From positions 17,231,001 through 17,295,000 of the forward strand of contig NC_090711.1 in assembly GCF_040954835.1 (NCBI RefSeq): 64,000 bases of DNA. The letters run 5' to 3'. Each line of letters begins with the position of its first letter. Positions within the stretch are counted from its first letter, which is position 1. Positions 1-11,850 of this stretch are shown in pieces. The translations under genes were made by a program, and so were the position numbers. The notes beneath the pieces were generated by a model, which was given only the letters and a program-made list of their open reading frames with translations, did no database searches and was not told the DNA's origin. This DNA is from Lepisosteus oculatus (lineage: Eukaryota > Chordata > Actinopteri > Semionotiformes > Lepisosteidae).

Positions 1-165
1 TCCTGACCTTTCACAGTCATGTTTTGTTGTGTGCAACTTTAATTATCTTTTTAGGATTTTTTGAACATGGCAACTTCCACCGAGACGGGTGGGGGGTGTG
101 GGGGTGCTCTTCAATAGCTTTTTCATCTATACACACAAACGGATGTAACCAAGACACTCAGAACC

Positions 166-674
166 TGTCACGCAGGGGCTGACTGCTGAGGATAGGGATC
201 CAATGCGGTGCCCTTGGTAGGGTTGGCGCGAGACGCAGGCGTAGTCGGAGTAAACAGGCAGGGGCCCGAGTCCGGGAAAGCGTAGTACAGGCGTAGGCAC
301 AGAATCGACAGGCGAAGGCGTAGTCGAGGGACTGGCAGGGGTCGGAGTCCGGGAAGGCATAGAAGTTGCGTCGGTAGGCAGAGGCGTAAATGAAGAGACA
401 GGCTGGGGTCAGGATCCGAGAAAGCGTAAAACAGGCGAAGGTACAAAATCGAGTGGCTAAAGCGGTTGTCGGAAAAGCGGGGTCGAGGTCCAGGGGAGAA
501 GTCATAGTAAGGCAAAGTTAGTAGGTAAGCTCCGGGAGAGAATCTCAATCGTGAGCAATGACCGGGGGACAGATGAGGGTTTAAGTAGAGGACTGATTGA
601 CATGTGCACGTTTGGTATGGGGAGAGCTCGAGGGAATGCGGGAGCGCTTGCCTGCGTGAGGGAGATTCATGACA
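166..674 (-). mobile_element. Solo LTR, Gypsy-type, with 5-bp target duplication
   Basis: On the minus strand this 509-bp segment begins TGTCATGA and ends GCGTGACA, the TG...CA ends of an LTR. It is flanked on both sides by GAACC (161-165 and 675-679), a perfect 5-bp target-site duplication. The internal sequence has imperfect short repeats built on TTTCCCGGACTC-like units, also common in fish Gypsy LTRs. No internal coding region adjoins it, so it is a recombination-derived solo LTR. Confidence 0.85.
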
Positions 675-679
675 GAACC

Positions 680-1270
680 AACAGAATCAACCTGAACTCA
701 TAGAAAAACAAGAATGCCCCCGAGACACCTGAATCCCCCTCCTGGACCAATCTGGTATCAACACCCCCAAACCCATCCATACCAGCTAACAAGACTCAGA
801 ATCGGTGCAACCCTCCAACCTGGACCAAGAGCAGGATGGGACAAGAACCTGCACCACACTATGTACACAGGTTTGTATTTTTGGCTGAAGATGAAAATGT
901 CTAACATAGATTGTTTTGGTTCTAGCAAACAATAAAAATAGTTGTTAAAATCCAAACACACATAATGAGATCACTCTCTGTCAGTATGTGTAACATTCTG
1001 GGTCTGGGCTCCTCTGTATTTGGGCTAAAGAGAGTTCAACAACATTATTAAATGCACTGACATCATAATCTGACAAGATCCATTGTTTAGGGGAGACTTG
1101 ACCACCCACTGTCCCCCTGGTATCGTGAAACTCATTGTCCTTTAGCTTTCCAAAACCAGAATCACTTGGGACTCCAGGGGGATCGGTGTATGCAAAATAT
1201 GAATTCCTTATGCAAGAAATTGTATATGGTCAATAAAGCGATCATATCTTATCAGCAGATGGTAATCTCC
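680..1270. other. Intergenic, nothing recognised
   Basis: No exon-like or known repeat sequence was recognised. The first 200 bp are C-rich on the plus strand. A short minus-oriented fragment of the dispersed GGCTCC-family repeat (poly-T, GGAATAAACC complement) starts at about 1272. Confidence 0.5.
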
Positions 1271-1346
1271 AAGGAACAAGTAATAGGTTTATTCCACGCT
1301 GAAAAATGATCAAATGATTGATGAACCCAAGTGATTTGAAAGAAAT

Positions 1347-2590
1347 GTTAAACAACTCAAAGCGAGGTTGTATAAGGTTAGGGGAGCTGTCTGGTGTGTA
1401 AAACACCTGGTTGCAGCACTGTGGCTGTTGTGCTTGAAGAGCTATTGACTCGTGAAGAGCGCGATGTACTATCCCCATGTACCGCCTGTCTAATGGTGCC
1501 ATATTGAAAAACTCATAAAAAAATAAAGAAAGGGGCCACAACCACAGCAAGGTTGTATAAGGTTCTGGGGGCTGTCTGGTGTGTAAAACACTTGGTTTCA
1601 GCAGTGTGGCTGTTGTATTTGAAATGCTATTGAGCCATGAAGATGACCCACCTGTCCCAGTGTATTACCTGTAGTGTTATCTTCAGAAAATCATAAAAAA
1701 ATAAAGAAAGGGGCCACAGCCACAGCAAGGTTGTACGAGGTTCGGGGGCCTGTCTGGTGTGTAAAACACTTGGGTACAGCAGTGTGGGTGCTGTATTTGA
1801 GATGCTATTGAGCCATGAAGACGACCCACCTATCCCAGTGTATTACCTGTAGTGTTATCTTCAAAAAATCATAAAAAATTAAAGAAAGGGGCCACAGCCA
1901 CAGCAAGGTTGTATGAGGTTCGGGGGCCTGTCTGGTGTGTAAAACACTTGGTTTCAGCAGTGTGGCTGCTGTATTTGAAATGCTATTGAGCCATGAAGAT
2001 GACCCACCTGTCCCAGTGTATTACCTGTAGTGTTATCTTCAGAAAATCATAAAAAAATAAAGAAAGGGGCCACAGCCACAGCAAGGTTGTATGAGGTTCG
2101 GGGGCCTGTCTGGTGTGTAAAACACTTGGTTTCAGCAGTGTGGCTGCTGTATTTGAAATGCTATTGAGCCATGAAGATGACCCACCTGTCCCAGTGTATT
2201 ACCTGTAGTGTTATCTTCAGAAAATCATAAAAAAATAAAGAAAGGGGCCACAGCCACAGCAAGGTTGTATGAGGTTCGGGGGCCTGTCTGGTGTGTAAAA
2301 CACTTGGTTTCAGCAGTGTGGCTGCTGTATTTGAAATGCTATTGAGCCATGAAGATGACCCACCTGTCCCAGTGTATTACCTGTAGTGTTATCTTCAGAA
2401 AATCCTAAAAAATACAAAGAAAGGTTCCACAACCCAAAACAAAGCTGGGAAAAGTCAGAGGACCTGCTTAGTGTGCAAAACACTTGCAGCATTGTGGGTG
2501 CTGTGGTTTAAATGCTATTGGTTTGTGAACAGAATACCCCTATCCCAGTGCATTGTGCCATATTAAATAAAAGCATAAGAAAAAGAGATT
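1347..2590. repeat. 178-bp tandem repeat (satellite-like), about 7 units
   Basis: The landmark AAAGAAAGGGGCC recurs at 1525, 1703, 1881, 2059 and 2237, with a diverged copy at 2415. The spacing is exactly 178 bp. Central units are nearly identical; flanking units before 1525 and after 2415 are more diverged. Related diverged units occur inverted near 8620-8860, linking the array to the mobile mosaic that follows. Confidence 0.9.
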
Positions 2591-3260
2591 CAGAATGCAA
2601 AGCTGTGTCAGTGTTCTGTGTAAAAAATCGGTTTGAACATCATGGGAGCTGTTTTTAATAAGCTGCTGAGTAAAGAATATTTTAATCTTCCTGCTGTCAG
2701 TAGTATTGTGAATATAGTTGACCCTTACCTGAATGAAAACAGGGCGTAAAGGAAGGGTTTCAGAAATCAAACAAAGCTTTATTCCCGTGCTTACAGTCTG
2801 GGTAATGGGAGACTGCGCTGTTCTGCTTCCTATGGTCATATACGGGTTTTTCGCATGAAGCCGTATTGAACAGTATTTCTCGCGTTGTGAACGTGTGCAC
2901 ACAGCGTTCCCCCGGGTTCCAGTTCGTGCGTAATTATGCATCGATGAAAAACTGGAGGTTTAAAAAAAGATAATTAGCTCACTGATAGTTTGATGTAAAG
3001 GCTGTGGAAATATCCACAAGTCGTGGTCTTTAAAATGCATTTGGTTTGACGGCGTTCTGTGCTTCCATTGCGAAGATATGGACAAAAGAATATTCGTGCT
3101 TGGTCAAAAAAATGTCATAAAAACGAAAAAGTAAAGGCTGAGAAAGCATCCACAATGTATTTTATACACAAAACAAGCATTCTCGCAACTCTAAGAGGTT
3201 TCGTGAAAGCGCTACAGGCGTGGCAAAATCGTTTTCGAACTTCGAGCTAACTTTACCCCG
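2540..3260. repeat. Inverted-repeat block, partner at 7940-8640
   Basis: The segment is the reverse complement of about 7940-8640, with frequent small differences. Translations of both copies share strings such as SRTAQSPITQTVS and RPVFIQVRVNY, but no known protein family is evident. The ORFs are short and appear to be by-products of the repeat rather than genes. Confidence 0.75.
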
Positions 3261-3264
3261 GTTA

Positions 3265-4790
3265 CTATGTTTATGTTCCTAAATTAATATCGTTTATGAC
3301 CTTTATGACCTTCGTTATGCTCCTCTGCGTTTTATGCTTAACTACTAAAATTTCCCTTTAGTGGTAAAATTCCATATAAATATTCAATACTAAGTAGATT
3401 AAAATGTGCACAGTAAAGAGATTAAATGATTAAATCTTTTCACTAACGACCAATACACCACATTATCTTCCGTGTCGCATTAACATTGGAATGTTTTTTT
3501 TACAAGTATCAAAAGAAGCGATACACAACCTGTCTCCTCTATAACTCTTCAGTTTACAGAGAAATTCCACTGAGCATCACAACATTGTCCAATACTCTTC
3601 TTGTGTCTAATTTTAAGTTAAGAAGGATTTGAGCTACAGACCATAACAGACCAAAAAACAGAATCCACCTGCGATTCGGGTGTTAACAAAACGTGTTTAC
3701 AAAGAAAGTGAAATACAGTAATACTACCAGCTATATAGATACATATATTTAGATATTTAGATCTTTAAATTAATATCATTATTAATTTCTTTAGATACGT
3801 GATTACATATTCTCGATTATAAAACAGATCATTCCAAATCTGACTAGCTGACACCCTTCTGAAGCGGTACCATAATCTCTGGTATACGGACGCCCCAGAA
3901 ATTTGACTTTTTACTGTGTGATAAATTTTAAAGACTACTTCTTAGCGTAGATAAGAAAGCGTAGATAAAAAAGCTTGGATTCTAATGTATCTGATACAAG
4001 TATCTTTTAATACAGTCTTTGTTGATCTCTTGAGGATCCTTGTGATGTTTTGAGCTCTGGTTGAATGATGTGTCGCAGTTTAAATAATTTTCGTTGTTAG
4101 AAATTATGAAACGCTCTGTTAAAAGCAAGAGAGTTTTTATGTCTGTTATACTAAAAGAAAATGCCCGACGAACTAGGGATTGGACAGTTTTTCAGTGCTT
4201 GTACAATTGATGGAAATGTTCAAATAAATGTGCTAAAGAAATAAACAAAAAAAGTAATGTATTCCTTTATCCTATTGGCTAACTAATGTCCCATCCTTTT
4301 TAGTTAGATCAACGATATGCTGTGGTGTTACTTTTTGTCGATGAAAAAATAAAGTCTTTTCATTTAAAATGACGGTTACAAATAATGTGGAAAACCCTAA
4401 GCTTGTCCAAGGTCATTCATTATTAATACTATTAGTAATATCTTCGGTAAAGGCTTTGATGCATAAAATTTTTCTGCATAATTAAAATATTTATGATAAA
4501 GGTAGGTTGTTTACTTTTGCCCAACTGAGCAATCTTGCTTTCATAAAATATATATCAACTTCTTAATGACTGATGATTAACATGGTGTATTACACAGTTT
4601 AAATTTAAAAGTTCAAATGCTGTACATGAGAGGTTCATTGGCTCCTCCTGGCGGTTTTACAAGGTGATTCCGGATACTTTCCGATGTGACGTCATATGAC
4701 GCGTTACACTGCGTCATACCACGTTAGGATGCGACACGCCCACTGCATGGTACCGTGGTGTACCTCACGCGTTTTGAATGGCTGCATCTG
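3265..4790. mobile_element. Fragment of TA-flanked inverted-repeat element (one end present)
   Basis: The right end is the complement of CAGATGCAGCCATTCAAAA, finishing at 4790 next to TA. Internal parts (3265-3480, 4080-4150, 4395-4455) match blocks of the copies at 54841-60527 and 63167-64000. The other end is not present, so it is rearranged or truncated. No transposase was seen. Confidence 0.65.
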
Positions 4791-5812
4791 TATCAAGGTA
4801 GTCATGAACATCTCAATGCATTGGGCAAGAACGTTTACAGTATATAAGTACTGTATGAAGTTAGCTATTAATTTAGGAAAGGGGATGAAAACTTTTGCAA
4901 TTACCTAGGCCCTTCTCTTTCTTTAATAAGAGTATGTTTGCCGAATTTACATATCACAAAAGCTGCATTTACTCACAGTATTCCGAATCATGACCTCATC
5001 AGTTCGTCCCAGCAGTAAAGTGGAAGCTCTGGCTGTATCCCTTCAAGGCCAGGGGAACAGTTCTTTGCAATAGACTGTAGAGCTGCTTTACACTCCTCCA
5101 GACAGATGCTTACGGCTTGTCAAAAATCTTGAATATTTTTCTCAGTCAAGTTGGCCATGAGGGGTGTGTAAAGTTTGATAAAAATAATGGAATTCAGAAT
5201 TTATTTGGTGAGGATCAGACAGCAGAGCACCATTACTGGATTTAATTTAAAGATAATGCCCACCAGCTTTTTACTGCACAATTTGAGCACTCATAAAGGA
5301 CTTGGTCTTACATAATATCTACAAAATGCATATTACAATAGTAAAGCTGCTGGGTTTTACAAATTAAGAATTCAGCACATTGATTAAGTTCTGTTCACTT
5401 TTAACTAAATGAAGTTCTTTGATGGTAAAGTCTTAGAATTTAGACTGTTGGGTATGTTCTAATATTTTTATATTTCAGATCTGAAATTTTGTAAGCCTGT
5501 TCTTGTTTAAATGGGATGGAAATTTAGTTGGAAAATCCCTGAAAAACCCTCTTTTAGTGTATCCCCTAATTTACGGGGATACTTGACTGAGCCCTTATTG
5601 AATACAATAAATTCAAGAAATCATGTTTGAAATTCAAACTTAAATCTCTGTTATATCATAGAGACGTGTTAAAATACCATCTGGGGGCAGGAGATGAGGA
5701 ATCAGTATGGACCTTCTGCCTGCACAAGAATGATCTGAAATTCTGTTTTGCATTATCTCACAGCCCTGCCTAAAATGCTTAAATGACGTACCATATCCCC
5801 TGTTTTTCATTA
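4791..5812. other. AT-rich spacer, nothing recognised
   Basis: No exons, known repeat motifs or RNA genes were recognised on either strand. Open frames are short and lack splice-site support. Confidence 0.5.
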
Positions 5813-6686
5813 TGTCTAATCAACCTATTTTATTTTCTTTATGGAAAAATAGAGGCATGCACACTTCAATGATATCATTGAACATATTACTCTGCTCACA
5901 TTTGAGGACCTCAAATTGAAGTACACATTTCAAGGTACCTCTTCCTTTTTGTATCTGCATTAGTGCTCTGCAATTCATGCTTACAGAGGGCGTGGAGGGA
6001 TACAGTTATCATTACATGAGTTGCAGGATTTTTTTTAAATATTGATAAAAAGAAAAACATACAATAATTCCAAATAATACATTTTCTTTTCTTGAAGGCA
6101 AGATATCAGAAATTAGCTGTTCACTATACGTGGGTTAGATTTCTGCAGATGACATTACATGGGACACAACATGGATAAAGTTGGCATACATTATGCCTCC
6201 AGAAATCCAAATCATCAGTTTATGGATTCAGTCTCATCCACAGATCTCATTTTATCTGACAAAAAAGGTATCTAATGAAATTGGAACCATTGGAACTATG
6301 CTGTGTTCTCGGGATGCTGTGGGCACGTTTATGCATATGTTTTAGGACTGTTGGGAGGTGAAATGTTTCTGCACTCAAGTTGCTTTACAAGGGCTACACA
6401 AGGCCCAGGGGGAAACAATTTTAGCAGGACATTGCTGAAACAGCCAAGACACCTATATTACTTCATTGGCAAACACAAAATATTTGAACGATTAAAAAAA
6501 AATCTTTCTTTTGTGTCTCCCCTTATGTTTCATAACTTAAAGAGATGGAGAGGAGGGGATGAGGAAGGGGAAAGGAGAAGATAGGGGAGAGGGAGGGAGG
6601 AGTAGAGGGGAGAGGGAGGAACTTCACTGGGTTTTGTCTTCTTATTTTTTACGTACAATTCCTTTGCATTCACTTCACACCATATA
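5813..6686. repeat. Left arm of large inverted repeat
   Basis: This approximately 870-bp arm is the reverse complement of 11851-12703. Both contain the same spurious peptide beginning MFSGCCGH, and the same purine-rich GGGGAGAGGGAGGG tract (pyrimidine-rich in the partner). The arms differ by scattered substitutions. They enclose about 5.2 kb of nested elements. Confidence 0.85.
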
Positions 6687-9115
6687 CAGATGCAGGCATT
6701 CAAAGTTCGTGGTACGAACCCACACTGGGGTAATGCAGTGCCCACACTTGGGTAAATTTTGCCTGAAGTTCAAAAATGATTTCGGCACACCTGTAGCTTT
6801 TTCACGAAACCTCCTAGAGTTATGAAAACACTTGCTCTGTGTACAAAGTACATTGTGACAGTTTTCACAGCCTTCACTATGCCGTTTTTTTATTTCTATG
6901 AAGAAATCTATGAAGCTTGTCATGGAAATATAACTATCAAGGAAGCCACAAGAGAGAGTTCTCACCTGAGTAAGGTCTTTATTTCAATATTGTAATATTG
7001 GGAGCCCTGTTTTCACTCTGCAAATTGCATCAGAGACTCAATTTGTTACAAGCAGTACAGGTTTTTTTTTTAAGATGTTGCGCTGTAAGAGAAAGCTCAG
7101 CAATTTGTCCCTTCTAACACTTCCCCTTTCCTTAACACAAAACAGATTACATCATAAAAACGAAAGAAGAAGCACCACTAGATTTGTTTTCAAAGCTTAT
7201 CAGTTACTTTCGGCTAATCTAATGATCCAGACAGCAAATATTGCTTTGATACATTGTCTTCTAATGTAACCTTAACAGTGCGTACTTTGTTGACACACTG
7301 TTTTCTAAAATTCTGCACATAGCACAGCAGTTACATCCTTGAAATATATTTTCTAAAAGCACCAATATATTTTTTGCAAAGCTCTCTACATTTTAAGAAT
7401 CAATTTACTTATTAGATTTCCATTTCAAGCTTTGTTTGATTTAATTTCTTTGTTTTATTTCTGAAACACTTTCTTTATGTCCTGTTTTCATTCAGGTAAG
7501 GGTCAACTATGTAAACAATACTGCTGACAGCAGGAAAATTCTTATACTTTACTCAGCAGCATCTTAAAAACAGCATCCATGGTGTACAAACCGATTTTTT
7601 TTACACAGAAAACTGACACAGCTTTGCGTTGTGAATCTGTTTTTCTAAGAAACACATCAGTGGGGGAAGGTGGAGTGTCTTTCATTGGAAGACTCACCCT
7701 ATTCTACTTTAAGAGAGAGAGAGATGCAAAAACCATGCAGCGCCAGGTGAATGCACAACATTCAGGGCTGCACAACAGGAATGCACAACATTCACGTGGA
7801 GTTGCACCCTACACCCTGCGGTACCACTTATACATATAGTATGAACATGTTGTGATACAGATCACAGATCACAGACCTTTTTTATCTGTGATTTATTTTT
7901 TAATCTGTGATCTGTGCTAAAAAAAAACGGTTGAACAACTCTCAAGCACCGGGGTGAAGTTAGCTTGAAGTTCGAAAACAATTTCAGCACACCTGTAGTG
8001 CTTTCACGAAACCTCCTAGGGTAACAAAAACACTTGCTTTGTGTATAAAGTACATTGTGAATGTTTTCTCAGCCTTCACTTTGTCGTTTTTATGACTTTT
8101 TTTTGACCACGCACAAATATTCTTTTGTCCATATCTTCTCAATGGAAACACAGAACGCCTTCAAACCAAATGCATTTTAAAGACCGCCACTTGTGAAAAT
8201 TTCCACAGACTCTACATCAAATTATCAGTGAGCTAATTTCAACGATGCGCAATTATACACTAACTGGAACCGCTGTGTACACACGTTCACAACGCGAGAA
8301 ATACTACTCAATACGGCTTCGTGCGAAAAACCTGTATATCACCATTGGAAGCAGAACAGCGCAGTCTCCAATTACCCAGACTGTAAGCACGGGAAAAAAG
8401 CTTTGTTTGATTTCTGAAACCCTTTCTTTACGTCCTGTTTTCATTCAGGTAAGGGTCAACTATATTTACAATAATGCTGACAGCAGGAAGATTCAAATAT
8501 TCTTTACTCAGCAGCTTATTAAAAACAGCTCCCATGATGTTCAAACAGATTTTTTTTCACTGAAGACTGACACAGCTTTGCGTTCTGAATCTCTTTGTTC
8601 AGAATCACAATGCTGCAAGTAAGTGTTTTACACAGTAAGCAGGTCCTCTGACCTTTCCAAGCCTTGCTTTGGCTTGTGAAACCTATTTTTTATTATTTTT
8701 TCAATATGGCACATTTAGACATGCAATACACTGGGATAGGAGGTCTTCTTCATGACTCAATAGTTTTTAAGCACAACAGCTACAATGCTGCAACCAAGTG
8801 TTTTACACACCAGACAGTCCCCCTAACCTTAAACAACCTTGCTTTGGGTTTCAGAAATCAAATAAATAAATCAAATCAAACAAAGCTTCATAGATTTCTT
8901 CATAGAAATAAAAAAAACAGCATAGTGAAGGCTGTGAAAACTGTCACAATGTACTTTGTACACAGAGCAAGTGTTTTCGTAACTCTAGGAAGTTTCGTGA
9001 AAAAGCTACAGGTGTGCCAAAAACATTTTCAAACTTCAGGCAAAATTTACCCCAGTGTGGGCACTGCATTACCCCAGTGTGGGTTCGTACCGCGAACTTT
9101 GAATGCCTGCATCTG
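6687..9115. mobile_element. TA-flanked element with approximately 240-bp terminal inverted repeats
   Basis: The left end CAGATGCAGGCATTC at 6687 and its complement ending at 9115 are both flanked by TA. The inverted repeats extend inward to about 6925 and 8900. The interior contains direct and inverted copies of the 2540-3260 block (7430-7660, 7940-8640) and diverged 178-bp units. There is no recognisable transposase, so it is non-autonomous. Confidence 0.7.
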
Positions 9116-9189
9116 TATATGGTGTGAAGTGAATGCAAAGGAATTGTATGTCAAAAATAAGAAGACAAAACCCAGTGAAGTTCCCATCT

Positions 9190-9221
9190 GTATATAATAA
9201 TAATAATAAGAATAAGAATAA

Positions 9222-9276
<55 letters not shown>

Positions 9277-9285
9277 CAGGATAGG
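9190..9285. repeat. AAT trinucleotide microsatellite
   Basis: Tandem AAT/AAG triplets, becoming pure AAT from about 9224. The run sits at the 3' tail position of the minus-strand L2 LINE that follows, and probably grew from its tail. Confidence 0.95.
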
Positions 9286-10321
9286 AGTAATATGAACACT
9301 TGCACTAGACCTGGTCAGGATTCTGGCTGCTGAATTTTGGACATACTGCAGTTTGTTTAGAGTAGATTTAGATACCCAATGAGCAGAGCATTACAGTAGT
9401 CAATTCGAGAGAATACAAATGTGTTGATTAGCTTTTCAGCCACAGTTAATGATAGCATAGGGCATAGTCTTGCGATATTTCTAGGGTGAAAAAAATATGT
9501 TTTGACAGTTTGCTGCACATCTGGGTCGAATGTTAAGCCAGAATCGAAAGTAACCCCAAGGTTTTTCAATTTTGATTGAAGCTCAAGTACAGAGCCATCT
9601 ACAGATAGGGTTACAGGACTGACTTTACGAAGTTGATGGGGGTACCAATAAGCATGACTTCAGTCTTGTCGCAGTTAAGATGAAGGAAGTTTTGAGTCAT
9701 CCAAATTTTTACATCAGAGATGCAATTAGATAGAATAGAGACAGCCACATCAGTGTCAGGTTTGGTATGCATGTATATTTGAGTATCATCAGCGTAAAAA
9801 TGAAAGCTGAGGCCATGTGATCTTAAAAGCTGACCAAGTGGGAACATGTAAATGCTGAAGAGCAAGGGGCCCAGTATTGAGCCCTGAGGGACACCAGACT
9901 TATCAAGACCAATTTCAGACCTGTACCCATTGAAAGAGACAAAGTGACAGCGATCAGTGAAGTAAGATTTGAACCATTTGAGGGCAGTGTCAGAAACTCC
10001 AAACACAGTCTCAAGACGAGAAATGTAAGATGTTATGGTCAACATTGTCAAAAGCAGCACTGAAATCAAGAAGGATGAGTATATAAAAAGAACCAGAATC
10101 AGAAGCTATTAGAAGATCGTTGGTGACTTTGACTAGGGCAGTTTCTGTGGAAAGATGCCACCTATGCTCAAGTTTGCAAGAGGCTACCTTCATTGATTGC
10201 AGATGGTCATTGTACCAGGGGGCAGGGCGAGAGAAAAAGATGGTTTGAGTTTTTAAAGGAGCAAAGCTATCGAGGGTAGACAAAAGAGCAATGTCAAGTA
10301 ACTGTATTTTGTCCTCTAGAG
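9286..10321 (-). pseudogene. L2-clade LINE reverse transcriptase fragment (3' part of split element)
   Basis: The minus strand encodes an L2-type non-LTR reverse transcriptase. Visible are the [16 protein letters not shown] motif, GVPQGSILGPLLF, and the catalytic box FYADDTQIY at 9785-9796. Then come [13 protein letters not shown] and TFDSGLTFD. The frame is broken several times, and the element lacks the most C-terminal LHWLPV region. The same subfamily is present at 53144-54202. Confidence 0.88.
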
Positions 10322-11727
10322 CAGTGGTTCTCAAACTTTGTGGACCAAGTACCACCCCTAATCCAACCAAAGTATCCAAGTACCACCTACAAGTCATCAT
10401 CTCATAGGAACCCCAGAAATGATCAATGACCAACATGAGCGCATGTGCACACACACTCACACATACATATAATAAATATTATAATAATAAACTTTGTTCG
10501 ATATATTAAAATGTGGCTTCTCAAAGTGTTTTACAGAAAAAAAAAACAACACATAAAAATAAAAAAAGCACCATTTCAGTGAGAGGGGTGAGCCTGTTTA
10601 GTCGAGCAAAGCAGATGTGAATTAATTTTTCGAGCCTTGATACAATTCACAACAGTCTAACAGATTTTAAATCGTCAGGCATTTTCTTGACGGCAAAGGT
10701 CTCGCGGTGGATGTTGCAATGAAACCATTAATTTCTGGAGCAACCTCTCTAATTCGTGCAACTACACCGCTGTGTCGGCTTGTCATTGCTCTAGCACCGT
10801 CTGTACAAACTCCGACACATTTTATCCAGTCGACGCCATTCTCTTCGATAAATTCATTCAGAAGCTGAAATACGTGCTCTCCTGTAGTTCCTGTTGGTAG
10901 CGGCTTACAGAACAGAAAGTCCTCACGGGACGTACCCTCAAACTCGTATCTAACATAAACGAGCAAATTGGCCAAATCGACTACAGACTCATCTAATTGC
11001 AGTGAAAAACATCTGCTCATCTTAACGCGCTCTGTCAGCGTACTTTTGATATAATCCTTAATTTCAATAATTCTATGAATGACTGTGTCTTTCGGGGGGG
11101 GCAGCAGGTCGAGCTGTTCAGCAGCTTTTTCTCCACACATAATAGTGTGGGGCTTACCTGATTTAGCAATCCGCAAGCTTGCATTTTTCCACGTTTCCGT
11201 TTTTATTTCAGTGTTTATTTTAAGTATTTATTTCATGCGCATGGGAGAGAAACACAGAGACGCTCGGTGTATTTTTCTCAAATTAACTTAGAACAGTTCT
11301 TAAATATTTTTCTATTTTTCACGCTTTCCTGTGCTCACAAGATTACCAGCGTTCGTAGCACGCATTTCTATGCATTCCTGTGTTTACAACGTTGGCATTG
11401 TTCCAAAATCACGCACATTCTCATTTCTCCCTGTTTGCTGGAGATACAGTAGCTTTTTTTAAATACAATTGGTCACTTGCGTCTGTAGCACGCATTCCTA
11501 TAGAGTGGTATAGAATTACAGAGTATCTCTTGTGTCCACTGAAGTATAAGCGCGCAATGTATCGTAGTACATAGGTTGCGTATTCGACACGTATAAAAAT
11601 ACAAAATATAAAAACCCGTCCCGATTTTTTCAGCGCACACAACACAGTTCCAGGGTCATTTGGCATACCACCTGGCAGCAAGCCACGTACCACTGCCGGT
11701 ACGCGTACCACAGTTTGAGAACTACTG
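10322..11727 (-). mobile_element. hAT transposon (Charlie/ZBED-like), internally deleted
   Basis: The ends are CAGTGGTTCTCAAACT and the complement of CAGTAGTTCTCAAACT, forming 16-bp terminal inverted repeats with one mismatch. The element is only 1406 bp, so most of the transposase gene is missing. A transposase fragment survives on the minus strand. It is inserted in an L2 LINE whose two halves continue on each side. Confidence 0.93.
10667..11176 (-). pseudogene. hAT transposase fragment (ZBED/SCAND3-like)
   Basis: About 170 residues resemble the catalytic N-part of Charlie-type hAT transposases: RIAKSGKPHTI, then LQLDESVVDLANLLVYVRY (with the first catalytic Asp in the LDES motif), DFLFCKPLPT and CVGVCTDGARAM (second conserved Asp). 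The BED zinc finger and the C-terminal dimerisation region are missing, so it is non-functional. Confidence 0.88.
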
Positions 11728-11830
11728 CTCTAGAGGGTCAGAGGAAGAGAAACAAGATAAGGAGGACAGAACAGAATTTGCAAACCTTGGTTGATCAATT
11801 GATCTCCAGTTGAGGAAATTTACAGAGCGT
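11728..11830 (-). pseudogene. L2 LINE, 5' side continuation after hAT insertion
   Basis: This is the continuation of the L2 fragment interrupted at 10321, joined when the hAT element and one duplication copy are removed. It is short and non-coding in its present state. Confidence 0.6.
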
Positions 11831-11850
11831 GGGGGGGAGGTGTGGTGTGG

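Larger units (their letters stand above)
10314..11735. repeat. 8-bp target-site duplication CTCTAGAG around a hAT insertion
   Basis: CTCTAGAG is present at 10314-10321 and again at 11728-11735. It directly borders the ends of the hAT element. Eight base pairs is the duplication length diagnostic of hAT transposition. Confidence 0.93.

Noticed and set aside
158..548. Overlapping minus-strand open frames of 115-126 codons rich in Phe, Pro and Leu
   Set aside because: They lie within a solo LTR with target duplication. Several frames are open at once because of a short internal repeat; no domain is recognisable.
2540..2941. Open frame of 133 codons with a similar peptide encoded at 8245-8622
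   Set aside because: The similarity reflects inverted copies of a DNA repeat. Flanks are also duplicated, the frames are not better conserved than the rest, and no family matches.
6303..6584. Open frame beginning MFSGCCGH, also at 12025-12213
   Set aside because: Both lie in the arms of the large inverted repeat; no start context, splice sites or domain.
9133..9333. Poly-Asn and poly-Leu open frames
   Set aside because: They are translations of the AAT microsatellite.
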